Positions 34,880-46,690 of a stretch of DNA of 64,000 bases are shown here, one piece after another. Position numbers and translations under genes: made by a program. Numbering within the stretch: the stretch's first letter is position 1; the number at the start of each line of letters is the position of its first letter. Below the pieces are notes generated by a model. It saw nothing but the letters and a program-made list of their open reading frames with translations. It was not told the DNA's origin and searched no databases. Origin of the DNA: Cryptomeria japonica (lineage: Eukaryota; Streptophyta; Pinopsida; Cupressales; Cupressaceae); contig NC_081406.1 of NCBI RefSeq assembly GCF_030272615.1, forward strand, positions 267,707,692 through 267,771,691. Direction: 5' to 3'.

Positions 34880-35007
34880 CATCATCATCACATCTAATGT
34901 AATCATGAAATAAGGGTTAGCATATTACAAGTCAACATAATAAATAATTATAAACCATATATACCAAATAATGAATAAACACAAGTAACCAATCATAAAC
35001 CCTAGCA
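34880..35007. repeat. 128-bp flank duplication, left copy
   Basis: It runs from CATCATCATCACATCTAAT to CCCTAGCA and matches 48085-48212 over its full 128 bp without any indel and with eight substitutions. It ends two bases before the left LTR of the host copia. An ordinary copia target duplication is 5 bp. Confidence 0.85.
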
Positions 35008-35009
35008 TA

Positions 35010-36115
35010 TGTTGGAAAAAATGCAGCAAACTAAGAGGGGGGGTGAATCAATTTGCACAAAAACATTACACAAAGAAGATCTGATAATTAGCAGTTAACG
35101 CATGAGACAACACCACATCAATTACACACATAACACAAAGATTTTTGATGTGGAAAACCCGGTTAAGGGAAAAACCATGGTGGGAACCTACCCACAATGA
35201 GATAATACCCTATTAGGAGTAAATGTCTGCAACACTTCTCTTCTTCTTCACACTTCTGAAAGATCAAATTAGTTGTTTTCACATCCAACTCGATCATACA
35301 CACTCTCAAAGATCATAGACATTCACATACATACATCTTACATGATTATTACATTTATTTATACAAACCCTCAACCTCTATTTCAAAGTCAGCCAAACCC
35401 TTAATATAAATTACAAAATAATAACCTCATACACTACAACAATACATGCAGACCAAAAATATGTCGGCTAAGATATAGTCTAGACCCAAATTAATACCAC
35501 ATTCACACAACACCTCCAACAATTACGCCTCAATCATCCGCAACATGCTACAACCACCAAGAATGTCATAAAAAACAAAGAACACCACTAGACAAAGAAA
35601 ATCTTCAATAATGCACATAATCAATGAGAACCACCAATACACAAAGAACACAATCTAGAGATATTAAAAAGAAACGTGAATTGCACCGCAACAACCGTAA
35701 CAACTTAGATTACTAGAATCATCATCATCTCTCTATCGAAGCTCAAGAACATCAACATAACTGACTGCCAACTTGAAAGATTTGTTTGTGGATTTCCAAA
35801 TCATCAACCAATCGAACTGAAGACACACATCAACGTCCAAAAAACATCCTACACATCTACAACTAAAGATATAGAAATTACAAAGCAATACAAAGCACAA
35901 ACCAGAATACTGAATAACATCCTCAATACCAGATCTCATAACTTGATCACAACATCATGCAGACCTCTGTAAATCGGAATGAACCATCTACAAAAAACAT
36001 ACCAGAAACCATTTAAGCTACATCAGCTCATCTGCAGTACACAGGCTAAACCAACTCATCCAATCTGACTACAATACTAGAACATAGAAAAATATGTTAA
36101 TAGAAATTTCCAACA
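35010..36115 (-). repeat. host copia 3' LTR
   Basis: 1,106 bp, plus strand from TGTTGGAAAAAATGCAGC to TTTCCAACA. It lacks about 226 bp found in the partner LTR (about 46909-47134), the junction being at about 35227. The remnant of the C-loop hairpin is at 35026-35056 (GCAAACT with AATTTGC). Confidence 0.85.
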
Positions 36116-36128
36116 ATCTCCCCATCAA
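36116..36128 (-). promoter_or_regulatory. host copia polypurine tract
   Basis: The minus strand reads TTGTTGATGGGGAGAT (36116-36131), directly before the LTR start TGTTGG. A second G-run (AGGGGGATA, near 36185-36195 on the minus strand) with a TTGACATCAATTCC phrase lies about 65 bp upstream, the same twin design as in the other elements. Confidence 0.7.
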
Positions 36129-36249
36129 CAATCTTCCCATATGTTGACATCAATGACAATATATCAACCAATGTCCAAAAATATCCCCCTATGGAATTGA
36201 TGTCAACATTTGAATGTGAAAAATAATCAATGCAAAGAAAGAAATCAAC

Positions 36250-38237
36250 TCACAACAATATTTTCCAAGAGACCAACTTCCTTCCCAAAAAGAATGCACC
36301 ACTTGTAGTACTTTTCCAATCATCAACATCACCTGCCCAATCAACATCTGTAAAATCACTCAATGTAAAGTCATCATTCCTAGAATACCACAAACCTAAA
36401 TCAACTGTTCCTTTCAAATATTTGAATATCCTTTTTATAGCAGTAACATGCGATTCCTTAAGATAAGCTTAAAATCTAGCAACATGACACACAACATTCA
36501 TTATATCAAGTCTAGTCCGAGTTAAATACAACAAACCACCAATCATAGATCTATATCTGGTCTGATTAGCATTTGGAGAGTCATAATCTTTTATTAACTT
36601 AAATCTGATTACCATAGGTGTACCAATAGGTTTAGAATCTTCAAGACCAAATTTATTCAACAATTCCTTCACATATTTAGATTGAGATATGAAAATACCT
36701 TTAGCCAATTGAGTAATTTGCAATCCCAGAAAGAATTTCATTTCACCAATCATAGACATCTCAAATTCATTCTGCATCTCTTCAGCAAATTTCTTGCATA
36801 GGCAATCATTTCCTCCAAAGATAATATCATCAACAAAAACTTCAACAATCAAAATGTTATTTTGATCAATCTTGAAATAAAAATTACTGTTAGCAGTACC
36901 TTAATTGAATCCAAGCTTCATCAAATACTTATCCAATCTAATATACTAGGCCCTAGGGGCTTTCTTCAATCCATACGATTCTTTCAATGTAGACTTCTTC
37001 CAATTCACCATTAAGAAAGGTTGACTTGACATCCATTTGATAAACCTTGAAATCTCTGTGAGTAGCATAGGCAAGAAATAATCTAACCACTTTAATTCTA
37101 GCCACCAAAGTAAAAGTCTCCTCATAGTCAATTCCTTCCATTTTTGAATAACCCTTACAAACAAGTCTAGATTTATTTTGAACAACCTCACCCTATTCAT
37201 TCAACTTAATTTGGAATACCCATTTAGTTCCAATTACATTTTTATCCTTAGGTCTAGGAACAAGAGTCCATGTATCATGTTTCTCAATCTGATTCAATTC
37301 TTCTTCCATAGCTTTAATCCAATTTTCATCTCTACATGCTTCATCAACATTCTTAGGCTCAATCTTATAAATCAAACAAATTCATTTAGCAAGTCTTCTA
37401 TTAGTCATCATACCTTTATTCTTGTCACCAATAATCTGATTTTCTGAATGACTCAACCTTACATACAAAAGAGTTTTCAGATTTTGTTGAATTTCAGGCT
37501 CTTAAACTCTTTCTTATGCATTAATATCTGCACCTTCATTCTCAAGCTTCCTTGGAGCAATCTGAACTTGATTTTGGGTCTACATTTGCTTTCCTTTATC
37601 TGAACTAGCATCCTAATCATCAGAATCACATCTGCAAGATCTGATCTGTCTCACATTACCTTCATCGACCTTCATATTAGCACTTTCAGACATCTTTCTC
37701 AATCTTTTATTATAACACCGGTAGGCCTTACTTTTAGTAGAGTAACCAAGAAAGATTCCTTCATCACATCTAGCATCAAACTTTTCTAGATCTTCATCTC
37801 TTTTGATATAGCATTTACTTCCAATTTTTTTGAAATGTCTAATAGTAGGAGGATGACTAAACCATAACTCATAAGGAGTCTTACCAATATCAGCTTTGAC
37901 ATTTACCTGGTTAAGAGTGTATAGTGCAATAATCACAACTTCTCTCCAAAACACATACAAAACATTTCCTTCAATCATCATGGTTCTAGTAGCTTATTGT
38001 ACTATTGTATTCTTTCTTTCTACAACACCATTCTATTGTGGTGTCCTAGGAGAAGATAACTATCTCTTAACTCCATGCTCTTCACAATATGCATTAAACT
38101 CACCGGAAGTGAATTATCCACCTCTATCAGATCTCAGACACTTTAGCTTTAATCCAATTTTAGTTTCAACTCTAACCTTGAAAATATTGAACTTCTCCAA
38201 TGCTTCAAACTTCTCTCTTAAGAAGGTAACCCACATA
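36250..38237 (-). pseudogene. pol: host copia pol: integrase end, RT, partial RNase H
   Basis: In minus sense from 38237: WVTFLREKFEALEKFN of integrase, RSDRGG with the second catalytic Asp kept, GKTPYELWF, the ligand-binding-like [20 protein letters not shown], then RT with WVFQIKLNE, YQMDVKSTFLNGELEEVYIE and VFVDDIIFGGNDCL, then the beginning of RNase H (FTDVDWAGDVDDWKSTTSGA on the reverse of 36280-36345). At least one frameshift lies near 36950-37140. RNase H stops short at about 36250. The integrase reading continues at 44900 on the other side of the nested element. Confidence 0.8.
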
Positions 38238-39274
38238 TGTTGGTATTTTGGTATGGTTTTGTCATTGATGTCAACACCTACTAAAAGCACTTTGGAGATC
38301 CAACAAACATTCACTGGCAAGCAAGTAACTATTGCACAGTTACTGGTATATGGTACACTGGCAGGATATAATGATCACCGACACTTGGAATGGCATGGAA
38401 GACACTTGGTAATATCAAAGACATCATGTGGACATCTTATCTTGGAGAATTGATCATTGGTATATTCATATTTGCATATTTGCCTCTATCGGCAAATAGG
38501 TCCAGGGTTATCTAGGGTTACACTGGCAGAATTATCTTTTCCAGATTGGCATGGCATGCTATGGAGATGATTAATTAATGTTGTAAATGCATTAAGATGA
38601 CATGTTCAATCAGTTATTGCATTAGATATTATATTGTTTGCAAAATGTTTTTATTGTAATATCTTGTAGAGCCGACCTACTAAAATTGGTCTTAGGTTAT
38701 AGTATAAATGTAAGATCAAGTGTGGAATGCAAAGAAGATATATTGTGAAGGGATATGCGAGATTAAGAAGAGCTATACACGAAGACATCATTTGAAGGTA
38801 AAGCTAGGTTTTTGTGAAGGCATATTAGCATTACACCGGTACTGAATCCAGCATATGAAGATGCTATTTTAAGCAGTACATTCTTATTGGATTTAACCAT
38901 CCAACTATAGTCAGTGTGACTCCCATTTGTGTTTGAGCAATGAGCTCTAGGCACTTGGCTTTTTTTCATGTGCAGACCCCACTTATGTACACTTACTATC
39001 TACAGTAGTATCATCTAATTGTGAGTAAGGTTTCCCACCGTGGTTTTTCCCCTTACAGGGTTTCCACGTACAAATATTGGTGTCATTTGTTGTGGATGTT
39101 TTTTTTGTTTCATGCATTAATCTCTATCGATACTGCATTTATCTGTTAAATCTGTCCACCGGTACATCAAACTGTCTCACTAGTATTAAATAAGAAATTG
39201 ATTAAGTTGTTTTTGGTTTAAAGTTTTGATAACTGATTCAACCTCCCCTTCTCATTTATCACCGGGACCTAACA
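38238..39274 (+). repeat. nested copia 5' LTR
   Basis: 1,037 bp from TGTTGGTATTTTGGTATGG to CCTAACA. Compared with its 3' partner it lacks a stretch near 38712 (a TCTTAATTGTAAGA step present at 44331). The C-loop hairpin at 39228-39260 has lost pairing on one arm (TCATTTATC instead of TCAGTTATC). Confidence 0.9.
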
Positions 39275-39276
39275 AT

Positions 39277-39288
39277 TGGTATCAGAGC
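39277..39288 (+). promoter_or_regulatory. nested copia primer-binding site
   Basis: TGGTATCAGAGC, the exact initiator-Met tRNA site, begins two bases after the LTR. Confidence 0.93.
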
Positions 39289-39330
39289 TAAGTCCTCTTT
39301 TACAGAAGTTTAACAACTTGAGGAGATCCA

Positions 39331-42300
39331 ATGTCTACTAACTACTTCAGGAAGGACAATCCTAAACTTGATGGAACCAATTATGGAATATGGAATATCA
39401 GAATGGAGACACATCTAAATTGCATTGGAAAAGACATCTGGGAAGTTACAAAGAATGGCTATACTGCTGCTGTACTAGGTCAACCTGCTCTAGCTAACTT
39501 GACTAAAGATGAAGAAAATGATTGCAAACCAAGAGAAACACTTTTGAGCGCATTATCAGATTAGAAAATCATGGGATTATCAGATAGGTCTACTGCTAAA
39601 GCTATTTGGGAACATTTGGAAACAATGAATGAAGGAGATTCCATAGTCAAAATTGCAAAACTTGAAAGCTTCCGAGTCAGGTATGAACATCTGAAAATGG
39701 AAGAAGATGAAAGGATTTCTGCTTTTATGGAAAGAGTAAATGAAATTGTTTTGAGTATTAAATGTTGTGGAGGAACCTTAAGTGAGGATGAAATTGTTTC
39801 AAAAGTATTAAGAGGATTGCCACCGACATATAAAATGAAGGTTACTGCTATAAATGAATTAAGAACAATGCCTAATACATCAGTAACTAGGGATACATTG
39901 ATTGGAAAACTTTCAGCCTTTGAAATTGAAGAATTTGGTCTTGTTGCTACTATAAAGATAGATTTAGCTTTCAAAGCATCAACATCATCTGCATCATCAT
40001 TTGACAAATCTGATTAGAAAGCCTTTTATGCAAGAGAACTTGAAGAGCTTGAAGCACTATTTGCAAGAAAAATGCCTAAAGGTCCAGTTGGAAGTAAGTA
40101 TGAAGGTAAAGCACCCTTTAAATGTTTTAACTATAATAAGATTGGTCATATGGCTTCAAGATGCCCTGATAGACATGCTAGACTAAGAGAAGAAGCTAGA
40201 AGGACATACAAACCTAACCCTGAATATCAGAGATATAGATTCAAGAAAAATAAGGACAAATCTTGTTATGTAGCTGATGAAGGAGTGACTGATGATTCTG
40301 ATGAAGATCCGGTAGACAATGGATGGGTTTTTGTTGCTATAACAGAAGATCAACCAACACCTGCAGTCCAACCAGTAGAACAGGCCTTGGCAGCTAAAAT
40401 TGAGGTAAAAAATGAATAGATAATTGATTCGGGATGCTCACACCATATGATAGGTGACAAAGGAAAATTCTTGAACTTTCAAGAATACAATGGCAGTTTA
40501 GTAAGATTTGGAGATGACAAAGCTTGTCAAATCAGAGGTAAGGGTTCAATATCTCTTGATGGTAAACATAACACTGACAATGTCTACTATGTTGAAGGTT
40601 TAAAGCATAATCTTTTGAGTGTTGGTCAATTAGTTGAGAAAGGATTTTAGTTACAATTCAAAAATGGAAAATGTAAAATCATGAACAAAAATGGCTTAGA
40701 AATTGCAATCGGTAACTAGACTAGAGGTAATATCTTTCATTTGAATAACAGTGAAAAGACATGCTTGATTGCACATATAGATAAAAGTTGGTAATGGCAT
40801 AAGAGACTCTATCATGTAAACTTTGATTGCATGGTAAAGATCAACACTACTAAGGCAGTTAGAGATTTACCTAAGATTATCAAACCTCAGAATACAATAT
40901 GTAAGGAATGTCAATTCAGAAAACAGGTTAGAGCTAGTTTCAAAAGTATTCCTGAAAAATCAAATAATGCCCTTGATTTAATTCACACTGATTTATGTGG
41001 TCCTACTAGAACTAAAAGCTTACAAGGTGATAGATATTTCATGCTAATCATTGATGACTATTTTAGAATGTGTTGGGTTAGGTTTCTCAGAGAAAAATCA
41101 GAAGCACGTGGAAAGTTCAAACTGTTCAAAGCAATGGTTTAAAATGAAACTGGTAAGAAAATCAAATGTTTAAGGTCAAATCAAGGAGGAGAATTTACAT
41201 CTAAGGAGTTTAATGCATTCTATGAAGTGAATGGAATCAAAAGATAGCTATCAGCACCTCGAGCACCACAACAAAATGGAGTTGTTGAAAGGAAAAACAT
41301 AACTATCTTGGATGCAACCAGAAGTATGTTATCTAAAGCAAACTTGCCACATGTATATTGGAGAGAAGCAGTAAGCACAATAGTCTATACATTTAACAAA
41401 GTTCACATCAAAGGTGAAACCGGTAAGACCCCTCATGAACTATGGTTTGGCATTACTCTCTCTTAAATATTTCAAAATATTTGGAAGCAAATGCTATATT
41501 AGAAGATATGAGTATATTGAGAAATTTGATCCTAGAAGTGATGAAGGAATATTTTTAGGTTATTCATCTAAGAGTAAAGAATATAGATGTTTTAATAAGA
41601 GATTGCAGAAAATTGTTGAGAGTACAAATGTAAAGATTGATGAAAAATTTAGAGGAAATTCAAGGTACATAGATTTTGAACTGGCAACAGAAATTCTAAT
41701 AAATGAACCTACACTGAATCCATTGGTACAGAGTGAAGATCCAGTTACACTGGTATCATCTAAAAATTCCACTGTGACTAAGGAACAACAACAAACAAAG
41801 ACACCCCGGTATGTAAGACTGAATCATTCTGAAGATCAGATAATTGGAAACAAGCATAAAGGAGTTATGACTAGAGGAAGATTAGCAAATGAAGAGGTAT
41901 GTCTTATTTTTCAAATTGAACCATCATTAGTTAATGAGGCATGTGAATATAAGTATTGGACTAAAGCTATGAAAGAAGAATTAGAACATATTGAGAAAAA
42001 TAGTACTTGGACATTAGTTCCCCGGCCTAAAGATAAAAATGTAATTGGAACCAAATGGGTATTCAAAAACAAACTTGATGAAGATGGTAAGGTTATCAGA
42101 AATAAAGCAAGACTAGTGTGTAAGGGATATTCTCAGAAAGAAGGAATTGACTATAATGAAACCTTTGCACTGGTAGCTAGAATTGAGGCAATTAGATTAT
42201 TTTTGGCTTTTGCAGCACATAAGAACTACAAAGTATATCAGATGGATATTAAATGTGCATTTCTAAATGGAGATCTTGAAGAGGAAGTTTACATTGAACA

Positions 42301-43453
42301 ACCTAAGGGATTTTCTTTGACAGATGTCAAAGATATGGTTTGCAGGTTAAGGAAAGCATTATATGGATTGAAGCAAGCTCCAAGAGCTTGGTATGCAAGA
42401 TTGGATAAGTATCTTTTGAAGATTGTTTTTTCTAAAGGAAATGCTGACAGTAACTTATACTATAAAGTAACTAATAATGACATCTTGGCTATTGAAGTTT
42501 TTGTTGATGATATAGTATTTGGAGGAGAAGATGGATTGTGTAAAGACTTTTCTATAAAAATGCAGCAAGAATTTGAAATGTCTATGATTGGTGAAGTAAG
42601 ATTCTTTTTAGGATTGCAGATCTCATAAATTGAAAAAGGTATATTTTTTAGTCAATCAAAATACTTAAAAGAGTTACTTAAGAAATTTGGAATGGAGAAC
42701 TTTAAACCGGTAAGCACACCTATGACAACAAATGACAAATTATCACAAAGGGATGAATCTACACTTGTGAATCCAACTATGTACAAATCTATGATAGGAG
42801 GTTTACTATATTTAACACAAACAAGACCTGATATCATGAATGCAGTATGTATTGTTTCAAGATTTCAGAGTAATCCTAGAGAAAATCATGAATCAGCAGT
42901 AAAAAGGATTTTCTGGTACTTACAAGGCACCCCAAATCTTGGATTATGGTATCCTAGACATGAAAATTTTGATCTATGTGCATACACAGATGCAAATTGG
43001 GTAGGTGACATTGATGATAGAAAAAGTACCACCGGCGGAGCATTTTTTCTTGGAAGCAGATTAGTTTCTTGGTTGAGTAAGAAACAGAGTTGTACATCTT
43101 TATCAACAACATAATCAGAATATGTAGCAGCAACAACTAACTGTACACGGGTACTATGGCTTAAACAAATGTTGAAAGATTTGAAGGTAAAATCCAAGGA
43201 ACCTATAACTATCTATTGTGACAACACTGCAGCAATTGATATATCTAAAAATCCGGTATTACATTCTAAAACAAAACATGTTTCTATTAAACTGAATTTT
43301 CTAAGGGAAAAAGTTGAAGCAAAAGAAATACAACTGGTTTATGTGAATACTAAAGAACAACTTGCAGATATTTTCACTAAACCTTTGCCTAAGGAGACTT
43401 TTGAGTATCTCAGAGAACAGCTTGGGGTCATACCCCCACCGGTAGACACTTAG
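39331..43453 (+). pseudogene. gag-pol: nested copia gag-pol polyprotein
   Basis: Gag begins at ATG 39331 (FRKDNPKLDGTNYGIWNIRM). The zinc knuckle is CFNYNKIGHMASRC, its second Cys replaced by Tyr. Protease has DSGCSHHM near 40426-40449. A pre-integrase HKRLYHVNFD part follows, then integrase with LIHTDLCGP, SNQGGEF and QQNGVVERKN: the second catalytic Asp is Asn (codon 41179-41181). A frameshift lies at about 41440-41470. RT shows [33 protein letters not shown] and [13 protein letters not shown]. RNase H shows YTDANWVGDIDDRKSTTGGA and DNTAAIDISKNP. Nonsense codons lie at about 39562, 40015, 40417, 40648, 40720, 40793, 41140, 41245, 42626 and 43112, mostly replacing Gln or Trp codons. The element could not now move by itself. 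Confidence 0.9.
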
Positions 43454-43594
43454 AGAGTTGATGTCTTTCATCAACTGACAGAATTAACAGACATATTTTA
43501 CTCCAGCTTTGATGAGGAAGCTACTTCTCAAGGGGAGTAGTTGGTATAGTGAATTTGGTTGGTATTTTGTATATAACAATTAGTATGTTGTAAC

Positions 43595-43615
43595 TTTGGC
43601 ATTTGATGTCAAAGG
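43595..43615 (+). promoter_or_regulatory. upstream twin of the nested copia PPT
   Basis: TTTGGCAT pairs with ATGTCAAA and is followed by GGGCAAGAGAT, about 230 bp before the real tract. The G-run is interrupted here, so it is more decayed than at 32581. Confidence 0.45.
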
Positions 43616-43839
43616 GCAAGAGATATCTATGGAAAAACACATTATCTTTATTATCTTTTGAGGAAAGATTGGTACACAAAATTATAAGGAAACTCCTGTT
43701 GCTCCCAGGGGGAGAGATTGTTGTTTAGGAGAGATTTTGATTTCTGGTTATGATCTTTTTGGAGATTCTTGGTTTTTGGTACTTGGCATTTTTGTTTGGT
43801 TCTTTGATGGTTTTTCCATCTTGTGTTGCCATCAATGCC

Positions 43840-43851
43840 AAAGGGGGAGAT
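43840..43851 (+). promoter_or_regulatory. nested copia polypurine tract
   Basis: AAAGGGGGAGAT ends at the 3' LTR start TGTTGG and is preceded by TTGCCATCAATGCC. Confidence 0.88.
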
Positions 43852-44899
43852 TGTTGGTATTTTGGTATGGTTTTGTCATTGATGTCAACACCTACTAAAA
43901 GCACTTTGGAGATCCAACAAACATTCACCGGCAAGCAAGTAATTATTGTACAGTTACTGGTATATGGTACACCAGTAGGATATAATGATCACCGACACTT
44001 GGAATGGCATGGAAGACACTTGGTAATGTCAAAGACATCGTGTGGATATCTTATCTTGGAGAATTGATCATTGGTATATTCATATTTGCATATTTGCCTC
44101 TACCGACAAATAGGTCTAGGGTTATCTAGGTTTACACCGACAGGATTATCTTTTCTAGATCGGCATGGCATGCTATGGAGATGATTAATTAATGTTGTAA
44201 ATGCATTAAGTTGACATGTTCAATTGGTTATTGCATCAGATATTATATTGTTTGCAAAATATTTTTATTGTAATATCTTGTAGAGTCGACCTACTAAAAT
44301 TGGTCTTAGGTTATAGTATAAATGTAAGATCTTAATTGTAAGATCAAGTGTGGAATACGAAGAAGATATATTGTGAAGGGATATGCGAGATTAAGTAGAG
44401 CTATACACGAAGACATCATTTGAAGGTAAAGCTAGGTTTTTGTGAAGGCATATTAGCATTACATTGGTACTGAATCCAACATATGAAGATGCTATTTTAA
44501 GCAGTACATTCTTATTGGATTTAACCATCCAACTATAGTCAGTGTGACTCCCATTTGTGTTTGAGTAGTGAGCTCTAGGCGCTTGGCCTTGATGCATGTG
44601 CAGAACCCACTTATGTACACTTGCTACCATCAGTAGTATCATTTGATTGTGGGTAAGGTTTCCCACTGTGGTTTTTCCCCTTACAGGGTTTCCATGTACA
44701 AAAATTGATGTCATTTGTTGTGGATGTTTTTTTGGTTTCATGCATTAATCTCTACTAGTACTGCATTTATCTATTAAATCTGTCCACCGGTACATTAGAC
44801 TGTCTCACCGGTATTACAACAGAAATTGATTAAGTTGTTTTTGGTTAAAGTTTTGATAACTGATTCAGCCCCCCTCTCAGTTATCACCGGGACCTAACA
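43852..44899 (+). repeat. nested copia 3' LTR
   Basis: 1,048 bp from TGTTGGTATTTTGG to GACCTAACA, aligned end to end with 38238-39274. The C-loop hairpin GATAACTGA/TCAGTTATC is intact at 44855-44885. ACATC of the host follows. Confidence 0.92.
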
Positions 44900-46634
44900 A
44901 CATCATCCTTGAATAATCATCAATCAACAACATGAAATACCTATCAATTTGTAATCTTCTCACTCTAGAAGGACCACACAAATCAGTATGCACAAGATCC
45001 AACAATCCATTAAAATTATATTGTTCTCTTATAAGTAACTCTTGTCTTCTTCCCTAATTGACATTCCTTACATACCGGATTAGAAAGCTTTATTAACTTC
45101 GGTAGATCTCTCACTACTTGAGTAGAACTTATCTTAACCATATAGACAAAATTTATATGACACATCCTTTTATGCCATAACCAACTTTCATCAATCTGAG
45201 CAATCAAACAACTTTTACCACCAACATCAAAGTGAAAGATATTACCTTTAGTATTTATCCTTGATGCAATCTTAGTTCGGAGCTACTCAAGATTTTACAT
45301 TTGTCATTCTTGAATTACAAGTTATATCCCTTATCAATCATCTGACCAACACTCGAAAGATTATGCTTTAAACCTTCAACATACAACACATCATAAGTAT
45401 TGTGCTTACTATCAAGAGAAATAGAACCTCTACCATGGATTACACAAGCTTTGTTATCACCAAATCTTACTATACCACCATCATACCTTTCCAAGTAAAA
45501 AAAATTACTTTTATCACCTATCATATGGTGAGAGAAACCATTGTCAATTACCCATTCATATTTCTCCTTAACTTTAGTAGCTAAAGCTTTCTCCTCATTA
45601 ATGTATCTTGTAGAATCTGTAGTTACAAGATCATCTTCTTTGATAGCAATGAACATAGATTCATCTCCTGAATTCCCCTTATCTGAATCATCATCTGTCA
45701 CAGCTTCATCAACAACATAATAACACTTCTTTTGATATTTAGGCTTATATGGCTTAAATGGCTTCTTAAGATTTCTATCTCTTTCTGAGAACCTTGATGC
45801 AAAATTTCCTATCTTATTACATGAAAAAAATTTAAGAGGTAACTTCCCTTCATACTTTCTGACACCTTTAAGCATTCTTCTGGCAATAAGTGCTTCAAGC
45901 TCCTCAAGCTCTCTTTCTTCATCTTCCATCTCTTTCTCATACCTAGATACTCTTATAGAGCTTTCTCTCAGATCATATATCTACTTCCTAGAAATAGTAG
46001 CTTTGAATGCTTATTCAATCTTAGGAATAGAGTCTCCAAACTCACCCAACTCAAAAACAACAACCTTACCAATCATGATGTCTCTTGTCACATTTGTCAC
46101 AATCTGGGTCTTATCAATAGCAACAACTTTATGGTTGTAAGTAGGAGGCAAGGATCTCAACACTTTAGCAACAATCTTAGATTGTTCTAAAACTCCACTG
46201 GCACATCTGATTCCACACACAAGCTCATTTACTTTGTGGCATAAAATAAGTAATGTTCTCACTTCACTCATCTTCAGGTTCTCATATTTACCCTTGAAGC
46301 TCTTAAACTTAGCAATCTTCACATGACTATAACCTTCATGCAAGGTCTCCAATTTTATCCAGATCTCATGTGCAGTTTCTTAGTCCATCACATTAGTCAT
46401 CTTAGAATCTGACAAGGCACTCAACAATGCTTCCTTGACTATAATATTGTATTCTGCTTCCTTTATCTCATCTGGAGTAGTAGGACCATTCTGCGAAACA
46501 TTATATACATTCTTAGTAATCTTCCATTACTCTTCTCCAATGCATATCAAATGACATTGCATCTGGCTTTTCTAGAGAGTGTAGTTCATTCCATAAAATC
46601 TTGGACTATCCTTCTTGAATGCAAAGATTGTCAT
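44900..46634 (-). pseudogene. gag-pol: host copia gag, protease and integrase start
   Basis: In minus sense from ATG at 46634: MTIFAFKKDSPRFYGMNY, a copia gag start; METLHEGYSHVKIAKFKSF and VAKVLRSLPPTYNHKVVAID of the gag core; a zinc knuckle reduced to CNKIGNFASRF, having lost two ligands; protease with DNGFSHHM instead of DSGxxxH; then after a frameshift near 45210-45315 the pre-integrase WLWHKRMCHINF and VCKECQLGKKT. It ends in ...SRMM at 44900 where the nested element was inserted, and resumes at 38237. Several stop codons interrupt it. Confidence 0.82.
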
Positions 46635-46676
46635 CCCGGATCTCCTCAAGCAGTCAAGTTTATTCCAGAGGATCTA

Positions 46677-46688
46677 GCTTTAATACCA
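46677..46688 (-). promoter_or_regulatory. host copia primer-binding site, decayed
   Basis: The minus strand reads TGGTATTAAAGC two bases inside the 5' LTR. Two transitions separate it from TGGTATCAGAGC. Confidence 0.8.
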
Positions 46689-46690
46689 AT

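Larger units (their letters stand above)
38238..44899 (+). mobile_element. nested copia element, nearly complete
   Basis: A full-length element: 5' LTR, perfect primer-binding site, gag-pol in essentially one frame, polypurine tract, 3' LTR. It is inserted in the integrase of the host copia, between codons for ...SRMM and WVTFLREK, with target duplication ACATA (38233-38237) and ACATC (44900-44904), four of five bases matching. The two LTRs differ at roughly one base in 25 over the stretch I compared, nearly all transitions. It is therefore younger than its host. Confidence 0.92.

Noticed and set aside
31870-43197. Minus-strand ORFs of 60-103 codons opposite copia RNase H
   Set aside because: The same shadow frames appear opposite both copia copies because the sense sequences are homologous. 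They are not separate genes.
23948-46688. Possible tRNA fragments at TGGTATCAGAGC-type sites
   Set aside because: Only about 12 bases match, and they lie two bases inside LTRs. They are primer-binding sites, not tRNA genes.
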